The notes: generated by a model from the sequence alone, not told the origin. 64,000 nucleotides of DNA from Buchnera aphidicola (Chaetogeoica yunlongensis) (GCA_039829965.1 CP139909.1:310001-374000); one strand, 5' to 3'; shown: positions 9,837 through 19,937, numbered from the stretch's first letter. Numbers and translations are program-made.

Positions 9837-10266
9837 AACATTTCAACAGAGCGAAAAAAATCATGTTCATATAAATATTTATTTTATTTTCCTAAAATAG
9901 AATACGTGTGTTAATTTTTATAAAATTAGTTTTTATATTCATTGAATTTATACACTGTAAAAATCATATTTGTTATAAATTCAATTTTATACATTAGTTA
10001 TTTATTTTAATTGATTACTATAAATTTTTATTTAAAAACATTTAAATCATAATAAATTTAGAATAGTTATTCTACAGAAATTTATTGAGATAAAAATATT
10101 ATCTATGAATATTATTTGAGAAAATTCTATAGAATTTATTTCAAAAAAAAACTAATATAAACATTAATTTCATTATATTGTAGATTTAATAAATATGTTA
10201 TTAAAATAAAAAATATTATTTTATACTATTTAACAAAAATTTTTTTCATTTATCTAAAAATAATTT
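9837..10266. other. Intergenic region between convergent pfkA and tpiA (430 bases)
   Basis: No gene recognisable; AT-rich throughout. No strong GC-containing hairpin is visible after either stop codon. Confidence 0.35.
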
Positions 10267-11028
10267 TTATAATTTTTTTATAATATCTATAAAACATTCT
10301 AATGACAATGATGAAGAACCGATTAAATATCCATCTATACAATTAACATTTTCAAATTCTGTAACATTGTTATTGTTTATTGCACCTCCATATTGAACAT
10401 GAAAAGATTTTTTATTTGAATTTTGTTTTTTTAAAATATAATTTGTAATAAATGTTAATATGTTTGTTATAAACGAAATAGAAGGTATATTTTTAGAACC
10501 AATAACCCATCTAGGTTCATATGCTATAATAGAATTACAAAATCCAGTTTTTCCTAATAAATCAAAAATTGATTTTATTTGAGTTTTACATATTTCTTGA
10601 GTACGAGATAATAAATAATCTTTTTTCGTTTCTCCGATACATAATATTGGAATTAAGTTAGCATCTTTAACTAACTTAAATTTTTTAGCTATACTAATAT
10701 CATTTTCTTGATGATGTTCTCGTCTTTCAGAATGTCCTACTAAAACATATTTTACTCCAATATCTTTTAACATATCAATAGATATTTCTCCAGTAAAAGC
10801 CCCAGATAAATTTACATCTACGTTTTGTGAACCTATAAAAATATTTTTACAAGAAATGATTTTTTTAGCTGGATATAAATATAAATAAGGAGGAAGAATA
10901 ATTAATTTCTTAAATTTATTCTTTTGAGTATATTGAGAAAAAAACTTATTTAATGGTTGTAATAGTGTTTCTAATAATTTCATGTTTCCATGCAATTTCC
11001 AATTAGAAATAATAATTTTTTTTTTCAT
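10267..11028 (-). CDS. tpiA: Triosephosphate isomerase
   Basis: Interconverts dihydroxyacetone phosphate and glyceraldehyde 3-phosphate. I place the start at the internal ATG at 11028 (253 residues, E. coli 255): the E. coli protein opens a few residues before NWKL, and here MKKKIIISNWKLHGN does the same. A GGA ribosome site lies 8 bases upstream, and a longer in-frame start at 11064 would run into a large hairpin. Catalytic residues are present: Lys in NWKL, His in VGHSERR near residue 95, and Glu in AYEPRWVIGS near residue 168. The first codons contain a 10-A tract. It lies downstream of rpsA on the same strand, with ihfB missing between them. Confidence 0.95.
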   Translation of the reverse strand: MKKKIIISNWKLHGNMKLLETLLQPLNKFFSQYTQKNKFKKLIILPPYLYLYPAKKIISCKNIFIGSQNVDVNLSGAFTGEISIDMLKDIGVKYVLVGHSERREHHQENDISIAKKFKLVKDANLIPILCIGETKKDYLLSRTQEICKTQIKSIFDLLGKTGFCNSIIAYEPRWVIGSKNIPSISFITNILTFITNYILKKQNSNKKSFHVQYGGAINNNNVTEFENVNCIDGYLIGSSSLSLECFIDIIKKL

Positions 11029-11062
11029 AACATGTTTCCAAAGATGAGCATATTTAATTTTC

Positions 11063-11121
11063 ATTAATAGTACTAAATTGCTGAGATGTTAATTTATATC
11101 TAGCAACTTAGTACTATTAAT
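11063..11121. repeat. Long imperfect palindrome between rpsA and tpiA
   Basis: 11063-11076 is a perfect 14-base complement of 11108-11121, with TAGTACTA as its core. After one mismatch (77/107) another 5 bp pair (78-82 with 102-106), then 4 more after a one-base bulge (84-87 with 98-101), giving a stem of about 23 bp. It lies after the rpsA stop and before the tpiA start. No T-run follows in the minus direction, so it may be an mRNA 3'-end stabiliser, processing site or attenuator rather than an intrinsic terminator. Confidence 0.75.
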
Positions 11122-11245
11122 ATCTAATTATAAATAATGAACATTGAATAACAAAAATTAAGTGTAATTTTAAAAAATTTAATATAATAAAAAGTTAATT
11201 TTATATATATTACGTTATATAAATAAATAAAATAACATATAAAAT

Positions 11246-12937
11246 TTAGTCAGTAGTTTGTGCTGCTTTAAAAGCTTCAATCATAGCATTAGAAAAATTT
11301 TTTTCTTTCTTTTTATCTTTTATAGTGTTATTATTTTCATTCAAACTATTCATTTCTAATTTTTTTTTCAAAATCATAGATAAATAAATTATTCTTGCTT
11401 TTTTATCTATACTATTTATTTTTGATTCGATAATATCTCCAACTATCATTTTTTTCCAATATTTTTTATTTTCTAAATCATCTTCAGATAAATTAGATAA
11501 TGTTATATGTCCTTCTATATATTGTGATAATAAAACTATAACTACTTTATCATTAACTTTTTTAATAGTTCCAGATACTATGCTTCCTTGGGGATTATTA
11601 GTAATATATTTTAAAAATGGATCTTCTTCTAATTGTTTAATACCTAATGAAATCCGTTCTCTAATTGGATCAACTTGTAAAACAATAGCAGAGATATCTT
11701 TTCCTTTTTTATACTTAATAATTACTTCTTCTCCAGGAATGTTCCAAGATATATCTGATAAATGAACTAGACCATCAATACCACCTTCTAAACCAATAAA
11801 TATTCCAAAATCTGTAATAGATTTGATCTTTCCTTGAACACAACTTCCTTTATTATATTTTGCTGAAAATTCTTTCCATGGATTCTTTTTGCATTGTTTT
11901 AATCCTAAAGAAATCCTTCTTCTTTTTTCATCTATATCTAATATAATAACTTGTACAATAGAGTCAACTTGTACAACTTTTGATGGGTGAATATTTTTAT
12001 TCGTCCAATCCATTTCTGAAACATGAACTAATCCTTCTACACCTTCTGAGATTTCTACAAAACATCCATATTCTGTTAAATTAGTCACTCTTCCTGTAGT
12101 TTTAGTCTTTTCAGGATAACGCACTGAAATATTAGTCCATGGATCTTCACTAAGTTGTTTTAAACCTAAAGATACTCTAGTTTTTTCTCGATCAAATTTT
12201 AAAATTTGAACTTTTATTTCATCACCTATACTGACAATTTCACTAGGATGTTTTACTCTTTTCCATGCCATATCAGTTATATGTAATAATCCATCAATAC
12301 CACCTAAGTCTACAAATGCTCCGTAATCAGTAAGATTTTTAATTATTCCTTTTACCTGTATTCCTTCTTTCAAGTTTTCTAACAATAAACTTTTTTCAGC
12401 ATGATAATCCGATTCAATAACTGCTCTTCGTGAGACTACTACATTATTACGTTTTTGATCTAGCTTTATTACTTTAAATTCTAATTCTTTTCCTTCTAAA
12501 TGAATGGTATCTCTCATAGGACGAACATCTACTAAAGAACCAGGTAAAAATGCACGAATTTCATCTAATTCGACTGTAAACCCCCCTTTTACTTTTCCGT
12601 TAATTAAACCAATAATTGTTTTAGAATCTTTATAAGCTTGTTCTAAAATTAACCATGCTTCATGCCTTTTTGCTTTTTCTCGTGATAATATAGTTTCTCC
12701 AAATCCATCTTCAATAGCATCTAAAGCTACATCTATTCGATCACCTATTTTTACTTCAAGTTCTCCTTGGGAATTTTTAAATTGATCTACAGGAATTTCA
12801 GATTCAGATTTTAATCCTGCATCTACTAATATGGTATCTTTGTTAATAGAAATAACAGTACCTTTAATAATTGATCCAGGTTTAGTGTTAATATTTTCCA
12901 GAGATTGTTCGAATAATTCAGCAAAAGATTCAGTCAT
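11246..12937 (-). CDS. rpsA: 30S ribosomal protein S1
   Basis: Largest 30S protein; it binds mRNA and helps start translation. The 563-residue protein keeps six S1 repeats as in E. coli (557), for example GSIIKGTVISINKDTILVDAG near residue 21, GGFTVELDEIRAFLPGS near residue 117, DYGAFVDLGGIDGLLHITD near residue 208, EYGCFVEISEGVEGLVHVS near residue 290, DFGIFIGLEGGIDGLVHLS near residue 380 and a more divergent sixth near residue 455. cmk lies 102 bases upstream as in E. coli. The downstream gene ihfB is missing. Confidence 0.97.
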   Translation of the reverse strand: MTESFAELFEQSLENINTKPGSIIKGTVISINKDTILVDAGLKSESEIPVDQFKNSQGELEVKIGDRIDVALDAIEDGFGETILSREKAKRHEAWLILEQAYKDSKTIIGLINGKVKGGFTVELDEIRAFLPGSLVDVRPMRDTIHLEGKELEFKVIKLDQKRNNVVVSRRAVIESDYHAEKSLLLENLKEGIQVKGIIKNLTDYGAFVDLGGIDGLLHITDMAWKRVKHPSEIVSIGDEIKVQILKFDREKTRVSLGLKQLSEDPWTNISVRYPEKTKTTGRVTNLTEYGCFVEISEGVEGLVHVSEMDWTNKNIHPSKVVQVDSIVQVIILDIDEKRRRISLGLKQCKKNPWKEFSAKYNKGSCVQGKIKSITDFGIFIGLEGGIDGLVHLSDISWNIPGEEVIIKYKKGKDISAIVLQVDPIRERISLGIKQLEEDPFLKYITNNPQGSIVSGTIKKVNDKVVIVLLSQYIEGHITLSNLSEDDLENKKYWKKMIVGDIIESKINSIDKKARIIYLSMILKKKLEMNSLNENNNTIKDKKKEKNFSNAMIEAFKAAQTTD

Positions 12938-12968
12938 TTCAATGTCATAAAATGTGATGTAATATTTA

Positions 12969-12988
12969 TTTTAGCTTCTCTGCTAAAA
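12969..12988. promoter_or_regulatory. Small hairpin in the rpsA leader
   Basis: TTTTAGC (12969-12975) and GCTAAAA (12982-12988) form a 7-bp stem about 30 bases upstream of the rpsA ATG. In E. coli the rpsA leader folds into hairpins through which S1 controls its own translation. Whether this stem does the same is inference only. Confidence 0.25.
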
Positions 12989-13039
12989 ATAATATTTTTA
13001 AAATTCTATAATATCCTTATCATAGGATTAATAAACATG

Positions 13040-13726
13040 TCAATTAATACCGATATTAAAAATATAATTCAGTATTATTTTAATAACTTTTTTTAAACTA
13101 ATGTAAGTAGAATCTATTAAAATAGCATTTTTGGAAGGTATTAACGGAGATATATTTCTAGTAAAATCGCGAATATCACGCTTTTTCATTTCAAAAAAAA
13201 TGTGTTGATAAGTATAATCATCAATACCTCTATTTTTGTATTCTATTAAACGTCGATTAACTCTTACTTTAAAATCTGATATTAAAAAAAATTTTATTGT
13301 TGCATCTGGAAAAATTGTAGTTCCCATATCACGTCCATTAGCTACTAATCCAGGGAATTGTCTGAACAATCTTTGATGATGTAAAAGAAATTGTCTAACA
13401 TAAGGAATAGAAGCTAATTTTGAAGCTAAGTTTCCAATATATTCTTGATTAATATCATTAAATAACTTTTTAGCTTTTATACAATGATTTGAATTTATAA
13501 GTGTAATTAAATTAAAAAAATTTAAACTATTAGATAAACACTTTAAATTCTTTTTAGAAATATATATGTTATCTTTTAAAATAAAAACAGCTAAAATTCT
13601 GTATATCCAGCCTGATTCTAATTCATGCCAATTTAAAATTTTAGAAATTTTTTTAGATATGGTACTTTTTCCAACCCCACTAGGTCCATCAATAGTAATA
13701 ACAGGAGCTAACTTTTTATAAGACAT
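13040..13726 (-). CDS. cmk: Cytidylate kinase
   Basis: Phosphorylates CMP and dCMP with ATP. The 228-residue protein (E. coli 227) starts APVITIDGPSGVGKST, a clear P-loop at about residues 14-21. It has ANGRDMGTTIFPDATIKFFL near residue 134, which carries the nucleotide-binding Arg/Asp, and RRLIEYKNRGID in the lid region. It precedes rpsA on the minus strand as in E. coli. The middle, CMP-binding part is Asn/Lys-rich and diverged, but no key motif is broken. Confidence 0.95.
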   Translation of the reverse strand: MSYKKLAPVITIDGPSGVGKSTISKKISKILNWHELESGWIYRILAVFILKDNIYISKKNLKCLSNSLNFFNLITLINSNHCIKAKKLFNDINQEYIGNLASKLASIPYVRQFLLHHQRLFRQFPGLVANGRDMGTTIFPDATIKFFLISDFKVRVNRRLIEYKNRGIDDYTYQHIFFEMKKRDIRDFTRNISPLIPSKNAILIDSTYISLKKVIKIILNYIFNIGIN

Positions 13727-13876
13727 ATTAAGAAAAAATTTTATTAAAATAATAAAAATTCTACATTTAAAAATATTTTTAATATTAATTTATGTTTTAC
13801 AAATTTACATATATATTAAAGAATATATTTTATTACAATTAAATAAACATTATATATAAAAACTATACATTAAAAT

Positions 13877-15160
13877 TTAATTTATGCAAATAGATTTTAA
13901 TACTTCAAAATAATTTGGAAATGTTTTTTTTACACAATCTGGGTTTAATAATGTTACCTTAGTGTCAGATAGTGCTATTAAAGAAAAACACATAGCTATC
14001 CGATGATCATTATATGTATCTATTGTAGCATAAAGAAATGTTGTAGGAGGTATGATTTCAATAAAATCTTTTCCTTCTATAATTTTTGCACCAATTTTTG
14101 TTAATTCATGCGCCATTGCTGATAATCGATCAGTTTCTTTCACTCGCCAATTATATATGTTTCTAATAATAGTTTTTCCTTTAGAAAAAAGCGCTACTAT
14201 AGCTATAGTCATTGCTGAATCAGGAATGTCATTCATATCTAAATTAATTCCATATAATTCTCCTCGCTGACAAGTAATAAAATTTTTTCCAAAAGTAATA
14301 TTAGCACCCATTTTTTTTAAAATATTAGCAAATTTAATGTCACCCTGTATGCTGTGTTTTCCAATTCCAGTTACAGATACCGATCCACCTTTAATAGCAG
14401 CCGCTGCTAAAAAATATGATGCTGAAGAAGCATCTCCTTCTATTTTATATTTTTTTGGAGATTTATATTTTTGACATCCTACTATATTAAACTGATTATA
14501 TTGTTCGTGTATTATGTTTATACCAAATTTTTTCATTAAATTTAATGTTATATCTATATATGGTTTTGAAACTAATGTATTTTTTACTATAATAACAGAG
14601 TTTAATTTAGCTAAAGGGGTTGAAATAAGTAGTGCACTTAAAAATTGACTAGAAATAGTTCCATTAATAACAATTTTACCGCCTAAAAAACCACCTTTTA
14701 CATTAATTGGTGGATAATTTTGTTTATCTAGATACTTTATGTTTGCATTTCCTTGTGTTAATGCTTGGACTAAATGTCTTATAGGCCTATCTTTCATGCG
14801 TTCATCTCCAGTTAATAATACATCATTATTTTCTAAAGACAAAGCTGCAGTTAATGAACGAAATGCTGTACCTGCATTACCTAAAAACAAAGAAATTTTT
14901 TTATTAATATATAAAGGGTGTGCATATCCATGAATTATACAATTCATTTTTTTTCTAGAATAATGAATATTAATTCCACATTTTATCAACGCTTTTAACA
15001 TATATTCTGTATCTTGACTAAATAACATATTTGTTAAATGTGTCTGTCCTTCTGAAATTGCTGACAGTAATAAAGCTCTATTAGTAATACTTTTTGATCC
15101 AGGTAATTTGACAGTTCCATTCACTAAAGAAATAGGATTCAACGTCAATACATTATTCAT
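13877..15160 (-). CDS. aroA: 3-phosphoshikimate 1-carboxyvinyltransferase (EPSP synthase)
   Basis: Sixth step of the shikimate pathway, joining shikimate 3-phosphate and phosphoenolpyruvate on the way to chorismate and the aromatic amino acids supplied to the host. The 427-residue protein equals E. coli length. Motifs include VNGTVKLPGSKSITNRALL at the N-terminus with the conserved Lys, LGNAGTAFRSLTAAL near residue 92, GDERMKDRPI near residue 117, ISSQFLSALL and DYNDHRIAMCF near residue 380. The NAGTAFRSL sequence is the class I type. It is 80 bases downstream of serC, and the serC-aroA pair is kept as in E. coli. Confidence 0.97.
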   Translation of the reverse strand: MNNVLTLNPISLVNGTVKLPGSKSITNRALLLSAISEGQTHLTNMLFSQDTEYMLKALIKCGINIHYSRKKMNCIIHGYAHPLYINKKISLFLGNAGTAFRSLTAALSLENNDVLLTGDERMKDRPIRHLVQALTQGNANIKYLDKQNYPPINVKGGFLGGKIVINGTISSQFLSALLISTPLAKLNSVIIVKNTLVSKPYIDITLNLMKKFGINIIHEQYNQFNIVGCQKYKSPKKYKIEGDASSASYFLAAAAIKGGSVSVTGIGKHSIQGDIKFANILKKMGANITFGKNFITCQRGELYGINLDMNDIPDSAMTIAIVALFSKGKTIIRNIYNWRVKETDRLSAMAHELTKIGAKIIEGKDFIEIIPPTTFLYATIDTYNDHRIAMCFSLIALSDTKVTLLNPDCVKKTFPNYFEVLKSICIN

Positions 15161-15240
15161 GTAAAATAATTCTCCATATATAAATCTTACTTTACTAGCA
15201 AACAGTAAAATATTTATTTAATAAATTTTAGATTAGGTGT

Positions 15241-16353
15241 TTATCCATATTTTTTTTCAAAAATTTTCATAAATTTAGTTAATTGTATTACGCCTTTCAA
15301 TGGCATAGCATTATAAAGAGAAGCTCTAATACCTCCTAATATACTATGACCTTTTAAAGAATATAATCTATATTTTTCAGCTTCGATTAAGAACAAACTA
15401 TGTAATCGAGAATCAACAATCCTAAAAGGAATATTCATTCTAGAACGATTACACTTGTCTATATTATTTATGTAGAAATCTGTACTGTCTATAACATTAT
15501 ATAACATATTTGATTTTTCTATATTTTTTTTTTCAATTTTACTAATTCCACCTAATTGTTTTAACCATCTGATTACTAGATTAGATAAGTATAGAGAAAA
15601 TGTATTTGGAGTATTAAACATTGAATTACTATCAACAAGTATTTTGTAGTTTAAAATCGAAGGTACATAAAAGTTAATATTTTTTAATAAATTTTTACGA
15701 ATTATTATCAATGTCACTCCCGATGGACCAATGTTTTTCTGTGAGCTAGCATAAATGATACCATATTTTTTTATACATATATTTTGTGATAGAATAGTAG
15801 AGGAAAAATCTCCTACTACTATAATATCATCACTAAAAAATGGTTCTTCATAAATAGCTATTCCATTAATAGTTTCATTTGGACAATAATGAAGGTATTT
15901 ACTATTATTATTAATGTTCCAATCTTTCATAGAAGATATTTTTATCTTATTATGTTTCATTTTATTTATATTAATAATATTTATATTATTGCAATATTTC
16001 ATAGCTTCTTGTGTAGCGCAATTAGACCAGTAACCACTATTTACATAATCAACTTGATTTTTTTTAATATTATTATTATTTAATAAATTCATTGGAACTG
16101 CAGAAAATTGTCCTCGTGCACCCCCATGAGAAAAAATAATTTCATAATTATCGGGAATATTCAATAATATCTTTAGATTTTTTTTCATTTCTTGGATAAC
16201 AGATATAAATTCTTCACTTCTATGACTAATTTCCATAATAGATTTATTTTTATTATTCCAATTACAAAATTCTTTTTTAGCTTGCAATAATACTTTCTTT
16301 GGAATCATAGAAGGACCAGGACTAAAATTGTAAATTTCAGTAATTTCATGCAT
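15241..16353 (-). CDS. serC: Phosphoserine aminotransferase
   Basis: PLP enzyme converting 3-phosphohydroxypyruvate to phosphoserine; in E. coli it also acts in pyridoxal phosphate synthesis. The 370-residue protein (E. coli 362) starts near YNFSPGPSMIPKKVL. It has ISHRSEEF near residue 43, FSHGGARGQFSAVPMNLL near residue 74, DFSSTILS near residue 177 and the PLP lysine in SSQKNIGPSGVT near residue 200. It ends with SLKGHSILGGIRASLYNAMP, a phosphate-binding region typical of the family. The middle (about 110-160) is unusually Asn/Ile/Lys-rich. Confidence 0.96.
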   Translation of the reverse strand: MHEITEIYNFSPGPSMIPKKVLLQAKKEFCNWNNKNKSIMEISHRSEEFISVIQEMKKNLKILLNIPDNYEIIFSHGGARGQFSAVPMNLLNNNNIKKNQVDYVNSGYWSNCATQEAMKYCNNINIININKMKHNKIKISSMKDWNINNNSKYLHYCPNETINGIAIYEEPFFSDDIIVVGDFSSTILSQNICIKKYGIIYASSQKNIGPSGVTLIIIRKNLLKNINFYVPSILNYKILVDSNSMFNTPNTFSLYLSNLVIRWLKQLGGISKIEKKNIEKSNMLYNVIDSTDFYINNIDKCNRSRMNIPFRIVDSRLHSLFLIEAEKYRLYSLKGHSILGGIRASLYNAMPLKGVIQLTKFMKIFEKKYG

Positions 16354-16456
16354 TAAATTTCACCTAAAAAATTTAATTAAAAATTAAAAATTTTTATTAT
16401 TTATAATCAAATTAATAATTTACTTAATAATTTATTGTAATATAATACAATTTAAT

Positions 16457-17761
16457 TTATCCTAAAAATTTTAAACCGTTCATATAATTATCTTGTAATA
16501 TTTCTGGAATTTTAATCCTTCCATCTGGTTGTTGATAGTTTTCTAAAATTGAGGCTAAAGTTCTACCAATAGCTAATCCAGAACCATTAATAGTGTGTAT
16601 AAATATTTTTTTATTCTTCTTTTTACAATGAAATCTAGCTTTTATTCTTCTTGCTTGAAAATCTAACATATTTGAACAAGATGAAACTTCTCTATAAGTA
16701 TTTTGGTAAGGAAACCATGCTTCTAAATCATAAGTTTTAGAAGATGAAAACCCCATATCTCCTGCACATAACAAAATCTTTCGATAAGGTAATTTTAATA
16801 GTTTTAACACACATTCTGCATGAGATGTCAATTCTTCCAATTTTTCCATAGAATGTTCTGGATGAACAATTTGAACAATTTCTACTTTATCAAATTGATG
16901 TGTTCGAATTAAACCTTGTGTATCACGTCCATATGATAAAGCTTCTGATCGGAAGCAAGGTGTATTTGATACTAACATAATTGGTAATTGAAGTTCATCC
17001 AATATGCAATCTCTAAACAAATTTGTTAATGGTACTTCAGCTGTAGGAATTAATATTAAATTGTTTAAAATACTATCATTAAATTTTTCATCAGATAATT
17101 TTACATAAAATAGATCTGATTTAAATTTAGGTAATTGACCTGTACCATATAAACTTTTTTGATTAACTAAATAAGGAACATACATTTCTAGATATTTATG
17201 TTTCTTAACATGTAAATCTAACATAAATTGACTCAGTGCTCTATATAACAAAGCAAGATTTCCTTTCATGATAAAAAATCTTGACCCTGAAATTTTTGAA
17301 GATGATTTCCAATCAAAATAATTTAAATGATTTCCTAACTCTACATGACTTTTTATTTTAAAATCATAATTTTTAATCACACCCCAACGACTAATTTCTT
17401 GATTATAGTTTTTATCTAATCCATCAGGAACACTAATGTCTGGTAGATTAGGTAGATTCATAGAAAAAATGTAAATTTGTTCTTTCAGTTGTTTTAATTT
17501 TATTTTAACAAGATTTAAATCTTCAACTAATTTTTTTGCTTTATATTTCAAATAAAAAAATTTTTTTCGTTGATTTTTATTTTTCCCAATTAATTTAGAT
17601 ATAATATTGTGTTTTGATTGCAGTGTTTCAACGTAAACTTGCAAATCTTTTCTTTCTTTTTCCATTTGTACGATATTTTTTATATCTAAAGAAAAACCTC
17701 TTTTATTCAATTGTTCTTTAACAAATTCTATATTATTTCGTAATAAAGTAGGATTTAACAT
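16457..17761 (-). CDS. serS: Seryl-tRNA synthetase
   Basis: Class II synthetase charging tRNA-Ser. The 434-residue protein (E. coli 430) has the long N-terminal antiparallel coiled coil over about residues 25-105, which contacts the long variable arm of tRNA-Ser. The catalytic domain follows, with TAEVPLTNL near residue 239, motif 2 FRSEALSYGRDTQGLIRTHQF near residue 268 and motif 3 NGSGLAIGRTLASILENYQ near residue 390. Its tRNA-Ser substrate at 35085 lies in the same window. rarA, which separates lolA and serS in E. coli, is lost. Confidence 0.97.
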   Translation of the reverse strand: MLNPTLLRNNIEFVKEQLNKRGFSLDIKNIVQMEKERKDLQVYVETLQSKHNIISKLIGKNKNQRKKFFYLKYKAKKLVEDLNLVKIKLKQLKEQIYIFSMNLPNLPDISVPDGLDKNYNQEISRWGVIKNYDFKIKSHVELGNHLNYFDWKSSSKISGSRFFIMKGNLALLYRALSQFMLDLHVKKHKYLEMYVPYLVNQKSLYGTGQLPKFKSDLFYVKLSDEKFNDSILNNLILIPTAEVPLTNLFRDCILDELQLPIMLVSNTPCFRSEALSYGRDTQGLIRTHQFDKVEIVQIVHPEHSMEKLEELTSHAECVLKLLKLPYRKILLCAGDMGFSSSKTYDLEAWFPYQNTYREVSSCSNMLDFQARRIKARFHCKKKNKKIFIHTINGSGLAIGRTLASILENYQQPDGRIKIPEILQDNYMNGLKFLG

Positions 17762-17867
17762 AATTTATTATTTTATATATATTTTAAAGTATAATATTTA
17801 ATATTTTAAATTTAATTTTATAAAAATAATATAAAAATTGTAATATTTTATATAGTGTTATTTTATC

Positions 17868-18491
17868 TTATCGTTGATCGTCAATGGATAAGTCTGAAAA
17901 AGTTTTAAATTTAAAATTATTATTATTTAATGATATTTTTCTGTAATTATATAAATAAATAATATTTTTAAACATATTTTTTTCCATTGATTCTATTTTT
18001 CGAATTACTCCATATTTATCAATACAAATAGAACAATATTTAATTATTGTGTTTATATTTACTTTAGGTGTTAATACAAAACAATCTCCATTTTTTATAA
18101 TTTTATAATCATTCAACAAAGAAAAGTGCTTATGAGTAAACACAATAAAAGGCGTGTGATCCATAATATCTTTGATAGAAAAAATACTAACATGATGAAT
18201 TAATGGATCATAAAACCAAACAATATTTCCATCAGAAATAATTTCATTCTCATGTGGAAATAATAAATGCCATTTAAATTTCCCAGGAGTTTTTACCAAA
18301 ATTTTTCCTATTCCTTTTTGAATTTGAACACCACTAGCATCAATAACAATTTGTTTAAAATTAGAGCAAAAACTATTTATTTTGTTAATTCTATCTTTAA
18401 AAGTAAAATCATTAGCAAACGAAGTTGTTGTATTAACAAGTAAAAATAAAATATAAAAACAAATTATATAAAAATTTTTTCTAATATTCAT
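17868..18491 (-). CDS. lolA: Outer-membrane lipoprotein carrier protein LolA
   Basis: Periplasmic chaperone that carries lipoproteins from LolCDE to the outer membrane. The 207-residue protein (E. coli 203) has a signal peptide over about residues 1-26 (FYILFLLVNTTTSFA, cleavage after FA). The mature part contains FCSNFKQIVIDASGVQIQKGIGKILVKTPGKFKW (positions about 40-73), IISDGNIVWFYDPLIHHVSIF and DKYGVIRKIES, the typical LolA lipid-binding beta barrel. Its presence fits the window's own lipoproteins, Pal and FlgH. The C-terminal third is diverged but uninterrupted. Confidence 0.9.
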   Translation of the reverse strand: MNIRKNFYIICFYILFLLVNTTTSFANDFTFKDRINKINSFCSNFKQIVIDASGVQIQKGIGKILVKTPGKFKWHLLFPHENEIISDGNIVWFYDPLIHHVSIFSIKDIMDHTPFIVFTHKHFSLLNDYKIIKNGDCFVLTPKVNINTIIKYCSICIDKYGVIRKIESMEKNMFKNIIYLYNYRKISLNNNNFKFKTFSDLSIDDQR

Positions 18492-18678
18492 AAATTATTA
18501 ATTCCAAAACAAATGCATGAATTTTAAATTATTTGTATAAAATAATTATAGTAACAATTTAAATTTAACTGTTAGTTCAATATTAAATTAAAATATAAAC
18601 TATGATATAATTATTATATTTAATCAAATATAAAATTAACTAATAATTTTTAAATTTTCGCATCGAAATTGACTAAAT

Positions 18679-19647
18679 ATGGAAAATAATATAACTTCAC
18701 ACCATAAACTAATTATTTTAGGTTCTGGACCTGCAGGATATACTGCAGCAATTTATGCCTCTCGAGCAAATTTACAACCATTATTATTTACAGGTACTAA
18801 CCCAGGAGGACAACTAGTAAATACACATCAAATAGAAAATTGGCCAGGAGATTTTAAAAAACTCACTGGTTTAGAATTAATGAACAGAATGCATGATCAT
18901 GCAAAATTACTAAATACTAATATTTTATTTAATGAAATTAAAAGGGTAAATTTCAAACAGTTACCATTTTTATTAGTTAGCGATACAAACGAAAAATTTA
19001 CCTGTGATTCGCTAATTATAGCAACCGGATCTTCACCAAAGTACTTAGGATTATCTACAGAAACTAAATTCTTAGGACATGGAGTATCAACATGTGCTGT
19101 TTGTGATGGGTTTTTTTATAAAAATAAAATAGTTGCTGTTGTTGGAGGTGGAAATACAGCTGTAGAAGAAGCATTATATCTATCAAATATAGCTCGTACG
19201 GTACATTTAATTCATAGAAGAAATATTTTTAAAGCAGAAAAAAGATTAATAGAACATTTGTTAAAAAAAGTAGGTAAAAATATAATTTTACACAAACAAT
19301 GTACTGTCAATAAAATTTTAGGAGATAAATCAGGTGTCACTGGAATAAATATAATAAATAAGAATTTTCCTAAACAAAACATCATGATAAATATATCTGG
19401 AATATTTATAGCTATTGGTAATATTCCGAATACTAATATTTTTCATGATCAACTTTTAATGAGTAAAAATTATATTGTGATACAATCAGGAATACATGAA
19501 AATTCTACTCAAACAAATATACCGGGAATTTTTGCTGCAGGAGATGTTGTTGATCATGTTTATAGACAAGCAATTACATCTTCAGCTAGTGGATGTATGG
19601 CTGCTTTAGATGCAGAAAAATTTCTCGATAAAAAATATAGTTTATAA
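18679..19647 (+). CDS. trxB: Thioredoxin reductase
   Basis: NADPH-dependent flavoenzyme that reduces thioredoxin. The 322-residue protein (E. coli 321) has the FAD-binding LGSGPAGYTAAIYASRA at residues 14-30, the redox pair in STCAVCDGFFY near residue 139 (CAVC here, CATC in E. coli), the NADPH-binding VVGGGNTAVEEALYLS near residue 155 and the C-terminal FAD motif GIFAAGDVVD near residue 279. All are intact. Divergent from lolA; infA follows 71 bases downstream. Confidence 0.97.
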   Translation: MENNITSHHKLIILGSGPAGYTAAIYASRANLQPLLFTGTNPGGQLVNTHQIENWPGDFKKLTGLELMNRMHDHAKLLNTNILFNEIKRVNFKQLPFLLVSDTNEKFTCDSLIIATGSSPKYLGLSTETKFLGHGVSTCAVCDGFFYKNKIVAVVGGGNTAVEEALYLSNIARTVHLIHRRNIFKAEKRLIEHLLKKVGKNIILHKQCTVNKILGDKSGVTGINIINKNFPKQNIMINISGIFIAIGNIPNTNIFHDQLLMSKNYIVIQSGIHENSTQTNIPGIFAAGDVVDHVYRQAITSSASGCMAALDAEKFLDKKYSL

Positions 19648-19718
19648 ATGAATTTTTTAAAGGTTATGTTTTTATACATAATTTAATCAATATCAATAAA
19701 AGCAAATAAGGAAAAATA

Positions 19719-19937
19719 ATGGTGAAAGAAGATTGTATTGAAATGCAAGGGGTAGTCATTGATACTCTTCCTAATACTATGTTTCGAGTAGAATTAGATA
19801 ATAAACATATTATTACAGCGCATATTTCAGGAAAAATGCGAAAAAATTATATAAGAATTTTAACTGGAGATAAGGTAACTGTAGAGTTAACTTCATATGA
19901 TTTAAGCAAGGGTAGAATTATATTTCGAAGCAGATAA
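19719..19937 (+). CDS. infA: Translation initiation factor IF-1
   Basis: OB-fold protein that binds the A site of the 30S subunit at initiation. Seventy-two residues, exactly the E. coli length, and nearly identical in sequence: ISGKMRKNYIRILTGDKVTVEL is unchanged (residues about 37-58). A strong TAAGGA ribosome site lies just upstream. Such conservation, beside diverged neighbours, shows strong selection. Confidence 0.97.
   Translation: MVKEDCIEMQGVVIDTLPNTMFRVELDNKHIITAHISGKMRKNYIRILTGDKVTVELTSYDLSKGRIIFRSR

Noticed and set aside
11029..11064. Longer start for tpiA adding 12 residues
   Set aside because: E. coli TpiA starts just before the NWKL motif, a GGA site fits the internal ATG, and the extension runs into the large palindrome.
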